Assembly (NCBI GenBank): GCA_021805265.1
Contig: JAJZFR010000033.1
Span: 1 to 9,113 of the forward strand
DNA: 9,113 nt
Direction of reading: 5' to 3'
Origin: Acidobacteriota bacterium
GTDB lineage: Bacteria > Acidobacteriota > Terriglobia > Terriglobales > Acidobacteriaceae
Position 1 is the first letter of the stretch; every line of letters begins with the position of its first letter. The notes under the pieces were generated by a model. It saw nothing but the letters and a program-made list of their open reading frames with translations, had not been told where the DNA came from and searched no databases. Shown piece after piece: positions 1 to 5,793 of the stretch. The translations under genes and the position numbers were made by a program.

Positions 1-492
1 TGGGCCACCATCCGCGAGGCCCAGCGCCGCACCCTCAAGCTCCGCCACACCGCCATGGCTGTCACCATCGACATCGGCAACCCCGACGACGTTCACCCCA
101 CCGACAAGGTCACCGTCGGCCACCGACTCGCCCTCGCCGCGCGCAGGATCAGCTACGGCGAAGCCGTCGAAGACTCCGGCCCAACCCTCCGCCAGACCAC
201 CACGGAAGGCTCCGCGCTGCGTCTCTGGTTCAACCACGCCACAGGTCTCCATGCCCAGGGAGGCGCGCTCACCGGCTTTGAACTCGCAGGCTCCGACGGC
301 GTCTTTCATCCCGCACAGGCGAGCATCGAGGGGAATCCCGAAGGCTCCACTACAGCCATCCCCACCATCCTCCTCACCAGCGCCCAGGTCGCGCACCCCG
401 TCTGGGCGCGTTACGGATGGGCCAACAGCCCGGATTGCCACCTCTACAACGGCGACGGGCTGCCCGCTTCCCCCTTTACCACGCAGCCTTGA
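1..492 (+). CDS. Sialate O-acetylesterase (SASA-family carbohydrate esterase), C-terminal part
   Basis: The frame is open from base 1 to a TGA at 490-492 and encodes the last 163 residues of a protein whose start lies outside the window. The fragment opens with WATIREAQRRTL. At residues 19-33 it has MAVTIDIGNPDDVHP, the typical C-terminal block of the SASA/DUF303 esterase family. The Asp/His pair (D30, H32) is the expected acid/base end of the Ser-His-Asp triad; the nucleophile Ser would be upstream of the window. A small beta-rich tail follows, with a VWARYGWANSPDCHLYNGDGLPASPF end, which is usual in this family (such enzymes remove O-acetyl groups from sialic acid or other acetylated glycans, often after export). 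The ATG at 55 is in frame but internal, because the homologous sequence continues upstream of it. A small putative lipoprotein gene follows 45 bases later on the same strand. Family assignment is firm; the substrate is not known. Confidence 0.85.
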   Translation, partial: WATIREAQRRTLKLRHTAMAVTIDIGNPDDVHPTDKVTVGHRLALAARRISYGEAVEDSGPTLRQTTTEGSALRLWFNHATGLHAQGGALTGFELAGSDGVFHPAQASIEGNPEGSTTAIPTILLTSAQVAHPVWARYGWANSPDCHLYNGDGLPASPFTTQP

Positions 493-537
493 AGCTTCGT
501 GCTCCAAAGGATTCCCGGTGACTGATATTCTGGACAG

Positions 538-1098
538 GTGAGCCTTCGACCCTCCCTCTCCGCATTCTTCCTCTGCTCCCTCAGCGCGGCTATCCTCTGC
601 ACCGGCTGTCGCAGGGAAGAGCAGGCAGTCAGCCACGTCGCCGCCAGGGCCACCAGCGCCGAGCAGAGCGCCGTAGCCGCCTCTTCCCTGCGCGATCAGG
701 AGCGCGCCCAGCTTGGCCAGATTCCCCTGCCCACCAAGAGCCGCTACGTCGATGTCCATGAGCCGGGTGCCTGGCAAAACCCGTTCCTCAGCGTGGACGC
801 GAAGATGATCAATTTCCGCTTAACCCTGGCCGACCCCAATCCCAGCACCCTCGGCGCCGGCGGCCTGCTGCGCCCGGCAGCGGCCCGCCGACAGGAGATA
901 CAGATCGACCCAGGGAACGCCGTTCAGGCGCTCATCGCCGCGCCCGCCGCCGCATGGCCCTACGGACGCGTGGTCGCTGTCGAGGAATACCCCCTCGCAG
1001 ACAAAAAATCCCGCCCCGCCATTCGCCGCCAGATCGAAGCCCTCATCCGCCAGTTGAACGACCTCGGCGTGATTGTCGATGAGTGGCCCACGCGCTGA
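538..1098 (+). CDS. Hypothetical small lipoprotein
   Basis: This encodes 186 residues from a GTG start. The frame is closed just upstream by a TGA at 523-525 and no other start codon lies between, so GTG 538 is the only full-length choice. An AAAGGA at 505-510 is too distant to be a normal ribosome site. The N-terminus looks like a lipoprotein signal: a short basic start (SLRPS), a hydrophobic run at residues 8-21, and Cys24 in the context CTGC. The -3 residue is Cys rather than the usual Leu/Val/Ile, so the lipobox is imperfect. The mature part is Ala/Arg-rich with a possible helix near residues 25-55. It then has WQNPFLSVDAKMINF and ends in a helical segment (RRQIEALIRQLNDLGVIVDEWP) that looks like a small folded domain. 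No enzymatic motif is recognised. It follows the esterase in the same direction and converges on the aldehyde dehydrogenase gene with a 45-base gap, in which no terminator hairpin is evident. Confidence 0.7.
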   Translation: MSLRPSLSAFFLCSLSAAILCTGCRREEQAVSHVAARATSAEQSAVAASSLRDQERAQLGQIPLPTKSRYVDVHEPGAWQNPFLSVDAKMINFRLTLADPNPSTLGAGGLLRPAAARRQEIQIDPGNAVQALIAAPAAAWPYGRVVAVEEYPLADKKSRPAIRRQIEALIRQLNDLGVIVDEWPTR

Positions 1099-1143
1099 TG
1101 ATTGCCTGGGCCTGCTCCATCTACCCGCGCGGAACTTTCGGCC

Positions 1144-2706
1144 TCACTCCGCGTTATCGATCTGCGCCCGCTGCAGCCGGTCGCTGAAGTCCACATACAC
1201 GCTCTTCCATGTGGTGTAGAAATCCAGCGCACCGAGGCCCTCGCGGTGCCCGTTGCCCGTCTTCTTCACCCCGCCAAAGGGCAGGTGAACCTCCGCGCCA
1301 ATGGTCGGCGCGTTGATGTACGTTATCCCCGCCTCGAGATCCCGCATCGCCGCAAACGCGCGATTCACGTCCCTCGAATACAGCGACGTGGACAGCCCGT
1401 AGTCGATCGAATTGGCAATCTCGATGGCCTCTTCGATCGTCTCGAACTCGATCAGCGCGACGACCGGGCCAAAAACCTCTTCCCGCGCAATCCGCATCGT
1501 CGGCGTCACCCCGCCAAAGATGGTCGGCGCAAAGAACGTGCCCTTGCTGAAAACGCCCTCGGTCAGCGCCTTGCCGCCGGTCAGCAGCTTCGCCCCTTCG
1601 GCCAGCGCAATCGCCACATATTCGGCTGAGGTCGCAATCTGCTGCGCATTCACCTGCGGACCTACCTCGACGCCGGCCTCCAGCCCATTGCCCACCCTGA
1701 GCGCCCTGGCGCGCTCAACCAGTTTTGCGCTGAATTCCGCCGCAATCGCCCGGTGCAGCAGGATCCGGCTGGTCGCCGTGCAGCGCTGCCCGGTCGTTCC
1801 AAACGCTCCCCACAGCGCGCCCTCGAGCGCCAGCTCCAGGTTCGCGTCGTCCATCACAATCATCGCGTTCTTCCCGCCCATCTCAAGCGATACCGGCTTG
1901 AAGGTCGCCGCCGCGCGCTGCGCCACCAGCGAACCCACCGCGCTCGATCCGGTAAAGCTGATCGCCCGCACCTCCGGGTGCTCGACCAGCGGCGCGCCAG
2001 CCTCCGGCCCGTAGCCCGAGACGATATTCACTACCCCCTCAGGCAGCCCCGCATCCATCAGCGTCTGGACCAGGTTATAGGTCGAGAGCGGCGTATCCTC
2101 GGCCGGCTTGATGATGCACGTGTTCCCCGCCACCAGCGCCGGAAACAGCTTCCACGAAGGAATCGCCATGGGAAAATTCCACGGCGCAATCATTCCGATC
2201 ACCCCGACCGGCATCCGCACAGACATGGCAAACTTGTTCGCCAGCTCCGAGGGCGTGGTCTGGCCGAACAATCTCCGACCCTCCCCCGCCACGTAATAGG
2301 CCTCGTCGATGGCCTCCTGCACGTCGCCGCGCGTCTCCGCCAACACCTTGCCCATCTCGCGCGTCATCTCCCGCGCATACTGCTCCTTGCGCTCGGCCAG
2401 CAACTGGCCCGCGCGGTACAGTATCTCTGCCCGCTTGGGAGCAGGCACCAGCCGCCAGCTCGAGAAGGCTTTCTTCGCCGCAGCAACCGCCAGAGCAACA
2501 TCGCTCGCATCCGAGGCCGGAAACTCCCCCACCACATCCGTGTGATCGGCAGGATTCACATTCAGCAGCGTCTTCCCGCCGAGCGCCGGCAGCCACTGGC
2601 CGCCAATCAGGTTCCCATACACCTTTGCCCCGGCCTGCTTCGCCGCTTCTTTTGTCTCTTGATTCGTTGCTTCATTCGTCACTTGCTTCGTTGCTTCCTT
2701 CGTCAC
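1144..2706 (-). CDS. NAD(P)-dependent aldehyde dehydrogenase (ALDH superfamily; semialdehyde dehydrogenase-like)
   Basis: With the GTG start at 2706-2704 the product has 520 residues and the complete ALDH fold. It shows the PWNF cofactor/catalytic Asn motif (N177), Lys200 in IIKPAEDTP, the FTGSS dinucleotide loop, the general-base Glu275 in LEMGGKN, and the nucleophile Cys309 in TTGQRCTA. The late EEVFGPV and LPFGGVKKTGNG motifs are also present. The C-terminal NAPTIGAEVHLPFGG and WKSVYVDFS stretches resemble ketoglutarate-semialdehyde dehydrogenase-type enzymes, but the substrate cannot be fixed from sequence. It would oxidise an aldehyde to the acid in the cytoplasm. The frame stays open up to 2970, with ATG codons at 2790 and 2772. 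I prefer GTG 2706 because GAGGGA lies 8 bases upstream and because conserved ALDH sequence (KVYGNLIGGQW) begins only about 28 residues later. Those first residues come from a 12-base tandem repeat and form a Thr/Lys/Glu/Ala/Gln-rich extension. An IS3-type remnant lies behind it. Confidence 0.9.
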   Translation of the reverse strand: MTKEATKQVTNEATNQETKEAAKQAGAKVYGNLIGGQWLPALGGKTLLNVNPADHTDVVGEFPASDASDVALAVAAAKKAFSSWRLVPAPKRAEILYRAGQLLAERKEQYAREMTREMGKVLAETRGDVQEAIDEAYYVAGEGRRLFGQTTPSELANKFAMSVRMPVGVIGMIAPWNFPMAIPSWKLFPALVAGNTCIIKPAEDTPLSTYNLVQTLMDAGLPEGVVNIVSGYGPEAGAPLVEHPEVRAISFTGSSAVGSLVAQRAAATFKPVSLEMGGKNAMIVMDDANLELALEGALWGAFGTTGQRCTATSRILLHRAIAAEFSAKLVERARALRVGNGLEAGVEVGPQVNAQQIATSAEYVAIALAEGAKLLTGGKALTEGVFSKGTFFAPTIFGGVTPTMRIAREEVFGPVVALIEFETIEEAIEIANSIDYGLSTSLYSRDVNRAFAAMRDLEAGITYINAPTIGAEVHLPFGGVKKTGNGHREGLGALDFYTTWKSVYVDFSDRLQRAQIDNAE

Positions 2707-2715
2707 TGAATTCGT
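2632..2715 (-). repeat. Seven imperfect 12-base tandem repeats at the 5' end of the aldehyde dehydrogenase gene
   Basis: Read on the - strand from 2715 down, the units are ACGAATTCAGTG, ACGAAGGAAGCA, ACGAAGCAAGTG, ACGAATGAAGCA, ACGAATCAAGAG, ACAAAAGAAGCG and GCGAAGCAGGCC. The unit length keeps the reading frame, so each unit gives a four-residue step of the type Thr-Lys/Asn-Glu/Gln-Ala/Val. The proposed GTG start is the last codon of the first unit, and another in-frame GTG closes the third unit (2682-2680). The products are charged, probably helical, and lie ahead of the conserved ALDH fold. Confidence 0.85.
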
Positions 2716-2720
2716 CCCTC
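2715..2720 (-). promoter_or_regulatory. Ribosome binding site supporting the GTG 2706 start of the aldehyde dehydrogenase
   Basis: On the - strand this reads GAGGGA, with an 8-base spacer to the GTG at 2706-2704. A second purine block (GGAAGGA, 2729-2723) lies just upstream. The alternative ATG at 2772 has only a GGAG three bases away, which is too close. This is why the shorter gene model was chosen. Confidence 0.5.
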
Positions 2721-2838
2721 GATCCTTCCGCCGTCTCACCGTGCGCAAAAAACGCCCATCGAGGCCACCCATGCGCTCCGCAGCCAACATCTCAGGATAA
2801 ACCACCCGTGCCTTCCGCTGACTTCCACCCCGACTTGC

Positions 2839-3042
2839 GTTCAATTCACCTGGCGTGAGTACAACTGCGAACGCCGCCACAGCTCGCTGGAGTACAGTAC
2901 GCCGGAGCAGTTCCGGCGCAGCATCGGCTATGCGAATGTGGAAAGCAAAGTACGCTTCCCGCATTCGCACAGCCGCGACGACGACCGCGATGAGAATAAA
3001 ATCTCAAAGCAAAACCGGGAAACTCCAGTTATGAACGGATGA
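2839..3042 (+). pseudogene. IS3-family transposase OrfB (rve integrase core), C-terminal remnant
   Basis: In this frame the translation runs VQFTWREYNCERRHSSLEYS, then TPEQFRRSIGYAN and a charged tail (HSRDDDRDENK), to a TGA at 3040-3042. The pattern YN-x3-RRHSSL-x-Y-x-TPEQF is the hallmark of the C-terminal end of IS3-family DDE transposases. In that family the last catalytic Glu lies some residues before this block. Upstream of about 2839 the frame no longer resembles a transposase, so the catalytic DDE residues and any start are absent. It cannot encode an active enzyme. The surrounding leader of the aldehyde dehydrogenase runs on the opposite strand. Confidence 0.65.
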
Positions 3043-3048
3043 GAAAAA

Positions 3049-3060
3049 TGGGGCAGGTCA
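3049..3060 (+). repeat. Candidate right terminal inverted repeat of the IS3-family remnant
   Basis: TGGGGCAGGTCA lies 6 bases after the transposase stop codon, following a run of five A. Short terminal repeats directly behind the orfB stop are the normal IS3-family layout. The left partner is not in the window, so neither the repeat nor a target-site duplication can be confirmed. Confidence 0.4.
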
Positions 3061-3112
3061 ATCTCAATTTCAGTCAAATCGGGCACCTGTGCGGGACTTG
3101 TGCAGAGGCTTC

Positions 3113-4846
3113 TTAGGTGGATTCCATCTTCACGGATAATTCCTGGGGCTCCATCGACGACATGCCTTTGCCAAATGCCAGTTTTGGGTAGGCATTGGCG
3201 TATGGAGACACCATGACTTGCAGGAGTGCCGGTCCACTTTCGTTTGACAGCCAATCGACGGATGCATCTACCATTTCAGGGTCACTCACCGTCCTGCTCG
3301 GTATGCCGTACGCATTTGCTACTGCGGAGAAATCGGGCGCCGAGTAACCCCACATGGTCGACTGGTATCTTCCATCGAAATAACTTTGTTGGAACTGCCT
3401 CACCATTCCCAGGCATTCGTTGTTAACTACCACCAACTTGATTGGAAGCCGCAGTCGAGCTACGGTCTGCAATTCCTGGAGGTTACATTGGAAGGATCCG
3501 TCTCCGGCTATCATGACTACTTCCCGGCCCGGTTGCGCAATTGCCGCGCCGATCGCAGCGGGCAGTGCAAAACCCATCGATCCCATTCCGCCTGATGTGA
3601 GAAAACGCTGCCCCGCTTGCAACTCAAGCGATTGAGCAGCCCACATTTGGTGCTGTCCTACATCGACGACGTAGGCCGACGCTCCGCGCGTGGCGCGTGA
3701 AAGCTGATGCATGAAAAGATTTGGATTAATGCCCTCAATGCCTTGGAGTTCATCGACGTCGGGCCAAGTATTCCTGAGCTCACTGATCTGTGCGGTCCAC
3801 GCTGCAAACCTCGCTGACAGATAGCCAGAATCCGGAGCGAGAACGTCCCTGAGAGTTCGGATCGCAGGTCCGAGTTCCGATAAAATTGCGTGGCAACCCT
3901 TCACCCGATTATTCATCTCCGCCACTTCGCAATCCACATGGAATATTTCGCGACCTTCCTTGAAGCCTTCCGTGTCCGAACCGGTCTGCCTGACATCCAG
4001 TCTGCTGCCCAGAACCAGCAGCATGTCCGCCTCAGAAATAGCCAGGTTCGCCCACCGATTTCCGTAGCTTCCAATCATGCCAACATTCATGGTGTGATCC
4101 GAGGGAAGCGCATCCACAGCCATCAGGGAATGTACCACCGGGATATGCGCCACGGCGACGAATTGCAGAAACTCTTCTGCGGCATTGGCAGACTGGATTC
4201 CGCCTCCGGCGAGAATCAGCGGGCGCTTGGCTTTGAGCAGAGCGCCCCGAACCGCCTGTGCGTCAGCAACGGACATTCTGGCTTCCGACAAGGTCGGGGT
4301 GCACAATTCAGAACGTTTCGGCGGCTCAATGTTCGAGCGCTGCACATCCATTGGAATGTCAATCAGTACAGGCCCGGGTCGTCCAGTTGTGGCAACTCTG
4401 AAAGCCTCTGCGAGTATGGTTGGAATCTCCTGCGGATCGTCGACAGACCAGACGCGCTTTACGATAGGCATGACCATTTGAACGATGTCGGTCTCCTGAA
4501 AGCCGAGTTGCCGCACGCCGCTCGTTCCCTTTTGCTCAGACCTGTTGACCTGTCCCGTGATGAATACCGCCGGTGTCGAATCAAAATAACAACTTGCCAC
4601 GCCGGTTAAAAGATTTGTCGCTCCCGGGCCACTCGTCGCCATGGCTACACAGGGAATGCGGCTCACCCTCGATGCCCCTTCGGCAGCAAACGCAGCTCCC
4701 TGCTCGTGGTGCATGCTGACTATCCTGGTCTTGCCATGGGAGTGAATGGAATCTACAAGGAAGGTAATCATCCCGCCGACAAGTTCAAATACGGCGGGAA
4801 CTTGCTTCTCTGCAAGATACTCGGCTATATAATCAGAAACTTTCAT
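3113..4846 (-). CDS. ThDP-dependent acetolactate synthase-like enzyme, probable YerE-type sugar acetyl-branching enzyme
   Basis: This 577-residue protein has the three-domain ThDP enzyme fold. The N-terminal pyrimidine domain carries the catalytic Glu48 in HHEQG. A central domain follows, with FAD-type acetohydroxyacid synthase landmarks (FITGQV at 95-100, FQETD at 116-120). The C-terminal pyrophosphate domain has the metal/ThDP motif GDG (448-450), 24 residues, then NN (475-476). Acetolactate synthases decarboxylate pyruvate and attach the two-carbon unit to a keto acceptor. In yersiniose A biosynthesis the homologous flavoenzyme YerE uses CDP-4-keto-3,6-dideoxyglucose as acceptor. Position after rfbFGH and an SDR argues strongly for that role over branched-chain amino acid synthesis, and no regulatory small subunit is adjacent. 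The Trp that governs acceptor choice in AHAS (motif RQW) is Phe485 here. The start is set by AAGGAG 7 bases upstream and overlaps the previous gene by 4 bases (ATGA). It is the last gene of the operon. The fold is certain; the YerE role is inferred. Confidence 0.88.
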   Translation of the reverse strand: MKVSDYIAEYLAEKQVPAVFELVGGMITFLVDSIHSHGKTRIVSMHHEQGAAFAAEGASRVSRIPCVAMATSGPGATNLLTGVASCYFDSTPAVFITGQVNRSEQKGTSGVRQLGFQETDIVQMVMPIVKRVWSVDDPQEIPTILAEAFRVATTGRPGPVLIDIPMDVQRSNIEPPKRSELCTPTLSEARMSVADAQAVRGALLKAKRPLILAGGGIQSANAAEEFLQFVAVAHIPVVHSLMAVDALPSDHTMNVGMIGSYGNRWANLAISEADMLLVLGSRLDVRQTGSDTEGFKEGREIFHVDCEVAEMNNRVKGCHAILSELGPAIRTLRDVLAPDSGYLSARFAAWTAQISELRNTWPDVDELQGIEGINPNLFMHQLSRATRGASAYVVDVGQHQMWAAQSLELQAGQRFLTSGGMGSMGFALPAAIGAAIAQPGREVVMIAGDGSFQCNLQELQTVARLRLPIKLVVVNNECLGMVRQFQQSYFDGRYQSTMWGYSAPDFSAVANAYGIPSRTVSDPEMVDASVDWLSNESGPALLQVMVSPYANAYPKLAFGKGMSSMEPQELSVKMEST

Positions 4847-5793
4847 GCAGTATCTCCTTGGTGAGATATTTCAGCAGTCTTGTGGCTGTTTCGGTACCAA
4901 TCAACGGTCAGTCGAATTCCTTCTTCGCTCTCGACCTTGGGCCTCCAGCCCGTGACACTGCTAAGGCGGCTGATGTCGGCTTGCAAGTGCATGACTTGAT
5001 CGTGTCGGTACGGTAGCGCGCCGAAGCCCAGCGGCAATTCGGGATCAATCCTGTCCCGCAACTGGCGAATAAACTCATGCAGCACACATGGGTTCCCAGA
5101 TCCCAGATTGAAGATGCCCTCAGCATCACTGTCCAGAATTGCACAGAGCGCCTCGGCTGCGTCGCTGACGTAGAGATAATCCCATATCTGTTCGCCTGCG
5201 GTCAGAGCGGGTTTTTCGCCCCGCAGAAGTGTCCGGATCAAGGTCGGAACCATGTGGTTTTCATCATCGTCCGGCCCATATGCGGAGAACAGGCGAAGCC
5301 ATGCAAAGCGCATGTCGGCAGTCCTGCAAAGCTGACTGAGTAGGATGCAGAGCGCCAGTTTGGCTGCTCCATAGACGGTTTCCGGGTCTGTTGTCATCTC
5401 CTCGGTGAGGACGGTTGACTTCGGACCATATTCCGCCTGCGAGCCGACGCCGATGAAAGTAGTGCAGCCATGTTTGCGAAGTACCTCCCATACATCGAGC
5501 GACCCTGCGACATTGGCACGAACCACTTCCGTGCTGTTGCGAAACTGCCCGGCAACCCCGGACCACGCCAGGTGAAAAGCCGCATCGACTGGTTCGCGGC
5601 GCAGCCCCTCGTCCAAACCAGTCAAATCCTCCAAGGAGCCATAGAGCACGCGCACAGAGTCCAGGCAGCCCCGCAATCGTTCCGGAGCGCCGAGCGGACG
5701 AATCAGCACCGTCACTTCGTGCTTATGTTCAAGCAGGCTGCGTACGAGGTGCGATCCGAGAAATCCCGAAGCTCCGGTTACGAGACAGCGCAT
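4843..5793 (-). CDS. NAD(P)-dependent extended SDR, nucleotide-sugar reductase/epimerase (YerF-like by context)
   Basis: This 316-residue extended short-chain dehydrogenase has an N-terminal Rossmann motif TGASGFLG (residues 6-13). The family Ser is in GVGSQAEYG (S118) and the catalytic Tyr141-x3-Lys145 pair is in YGAAK. After these come RLFSAYGP and WDYLYVSDAA, typical of the nucleotide-sugar epimerase/dehydratase subgroup. The C-terminal lobe (about 225-300) should bind the sugar nucleotide. Between RfbH and the ThDP enzyme, the likely job is to reduce a keto group on a CDP-3,6-dideoxysugar. In the yersiniose pathway YerF reduces the ketone of the newly attached acetyl branch. CDP-paratose or CDP-abequose synthase (C-4 reductases, also SDRs) are the alternatives and cannot be ruled out from motifs. 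The ATG overlaps the rfbH stop by one base (TGATG) and only a weak GAGG lies upstream, so translation is probably coupled. The gene ends in the ATGA overlap with the next gene. Confidence 0.85.
   Translation of the reverse strand: MRCLVTGASGFLGSHLVRSLLEHKHEVTVLIRPLGAPERLRGCLDSVRVLYGSLEDLTGLDEGLRREPVDAAFHLAWSGVAGQFRNSTEVVRANVAGSLDVWEVLRKHGCTTFIGVGSQAEYGPKSTVLTEEMTTDPETVYGAAKLALCILLSQLCRTADMRFAWLRLFSAYGPDDDENHMVPTLIRTLLRGEKPALTAGEQIWDYLYVSDAAEALCAILDSDAEGIFNLGSGNPCVLHEFIRQLRDRIDPELPLGFGALPYRHDQVMHLQADISRLSSVTGWRPKVESEEGIRLTVDWYRNSHKTAEISHQGDTA
4854..4859 (-). promoter_or_regulatory. Strong ribosome binding site for the ThDP enzyme gene
   Basis: AAGGAG on the - strand, 7 bases before the ATG at 4846-4844, lies inside the end of the upstream SDR gene. 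It fixes the start codon. It is the best Shine-Dalgarno match among the internal operon junctions, suggesting independent loading of ribosomes as well as coupling. Confidence 0.6.

Larger units (their letters stand above)
2839..3060 (+). mobile_element. Truncated IS3-family insertion sequence (3' end only)
   Basis: This is the remnant of an insertion sequence: the end of a transposase frame (stop at 3040-3042), a short A-rich tail, and a candidate right inverted repeat TGGGGCAGGTCA (3049-3060). Its complement starts TGACCTGCCCC, a form seen in IS3-type ends. The left part of the element, including OrfA and most of OrfB, is missing. The left edge is placed where recognisable transposase sequence begins and is uncertain by tens of bases. 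Together with the ALDH leader this accounts for the 406 bases (2707-3112) that lack an intact gene. Nothing else was recognised there. Confidence 0.6.

Noticed and set aside
1099..1143. Bidirectional terminator between the convergent lipoprotein and aldehyde dehydrogenase genes
   Set aside because: The 45-base gap has no clear inverted repeat with a T tract on either strand.
1753..2709. Long + strand open frame (318 codons) opposite the aldehyde dehydrogenase
   Set aside because: It is very rich in Arg, His and Leu and has no recognisable domain. It lies wholly antisense to a well-conserved gene. This is the usual shadow of high-GC codon use.
3086..3108. Possible terminator hairpin after the ThDP gene (CCTGTGC ... 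GCAGAGG)
   Set aside because: The 7-base stem has a central mismatch, the loop is 9 bases, and no T run follows in the - strand direction. It is not convincing as an intrinsic terminator.
3890..4609. + strand open frame (239 codons) opposite the ThDP enzyme
   Set aside because: It is antisense to a gene with all catalytic motifs intact. The translated product shows no family features and no ribosome site is evident.
3113..4846. Housekeeping acetolactate synthase large subunit (ilvB) for branched-chain amino acids
   Set aside because: There is no ilvN or ilvC neighbour. The gene is overlapped with CDP-sugar genes, and the acceptor-selecting Trp is Phe. A sugar-modifying role is more likely, though the fold alone does not exclude ilvB.
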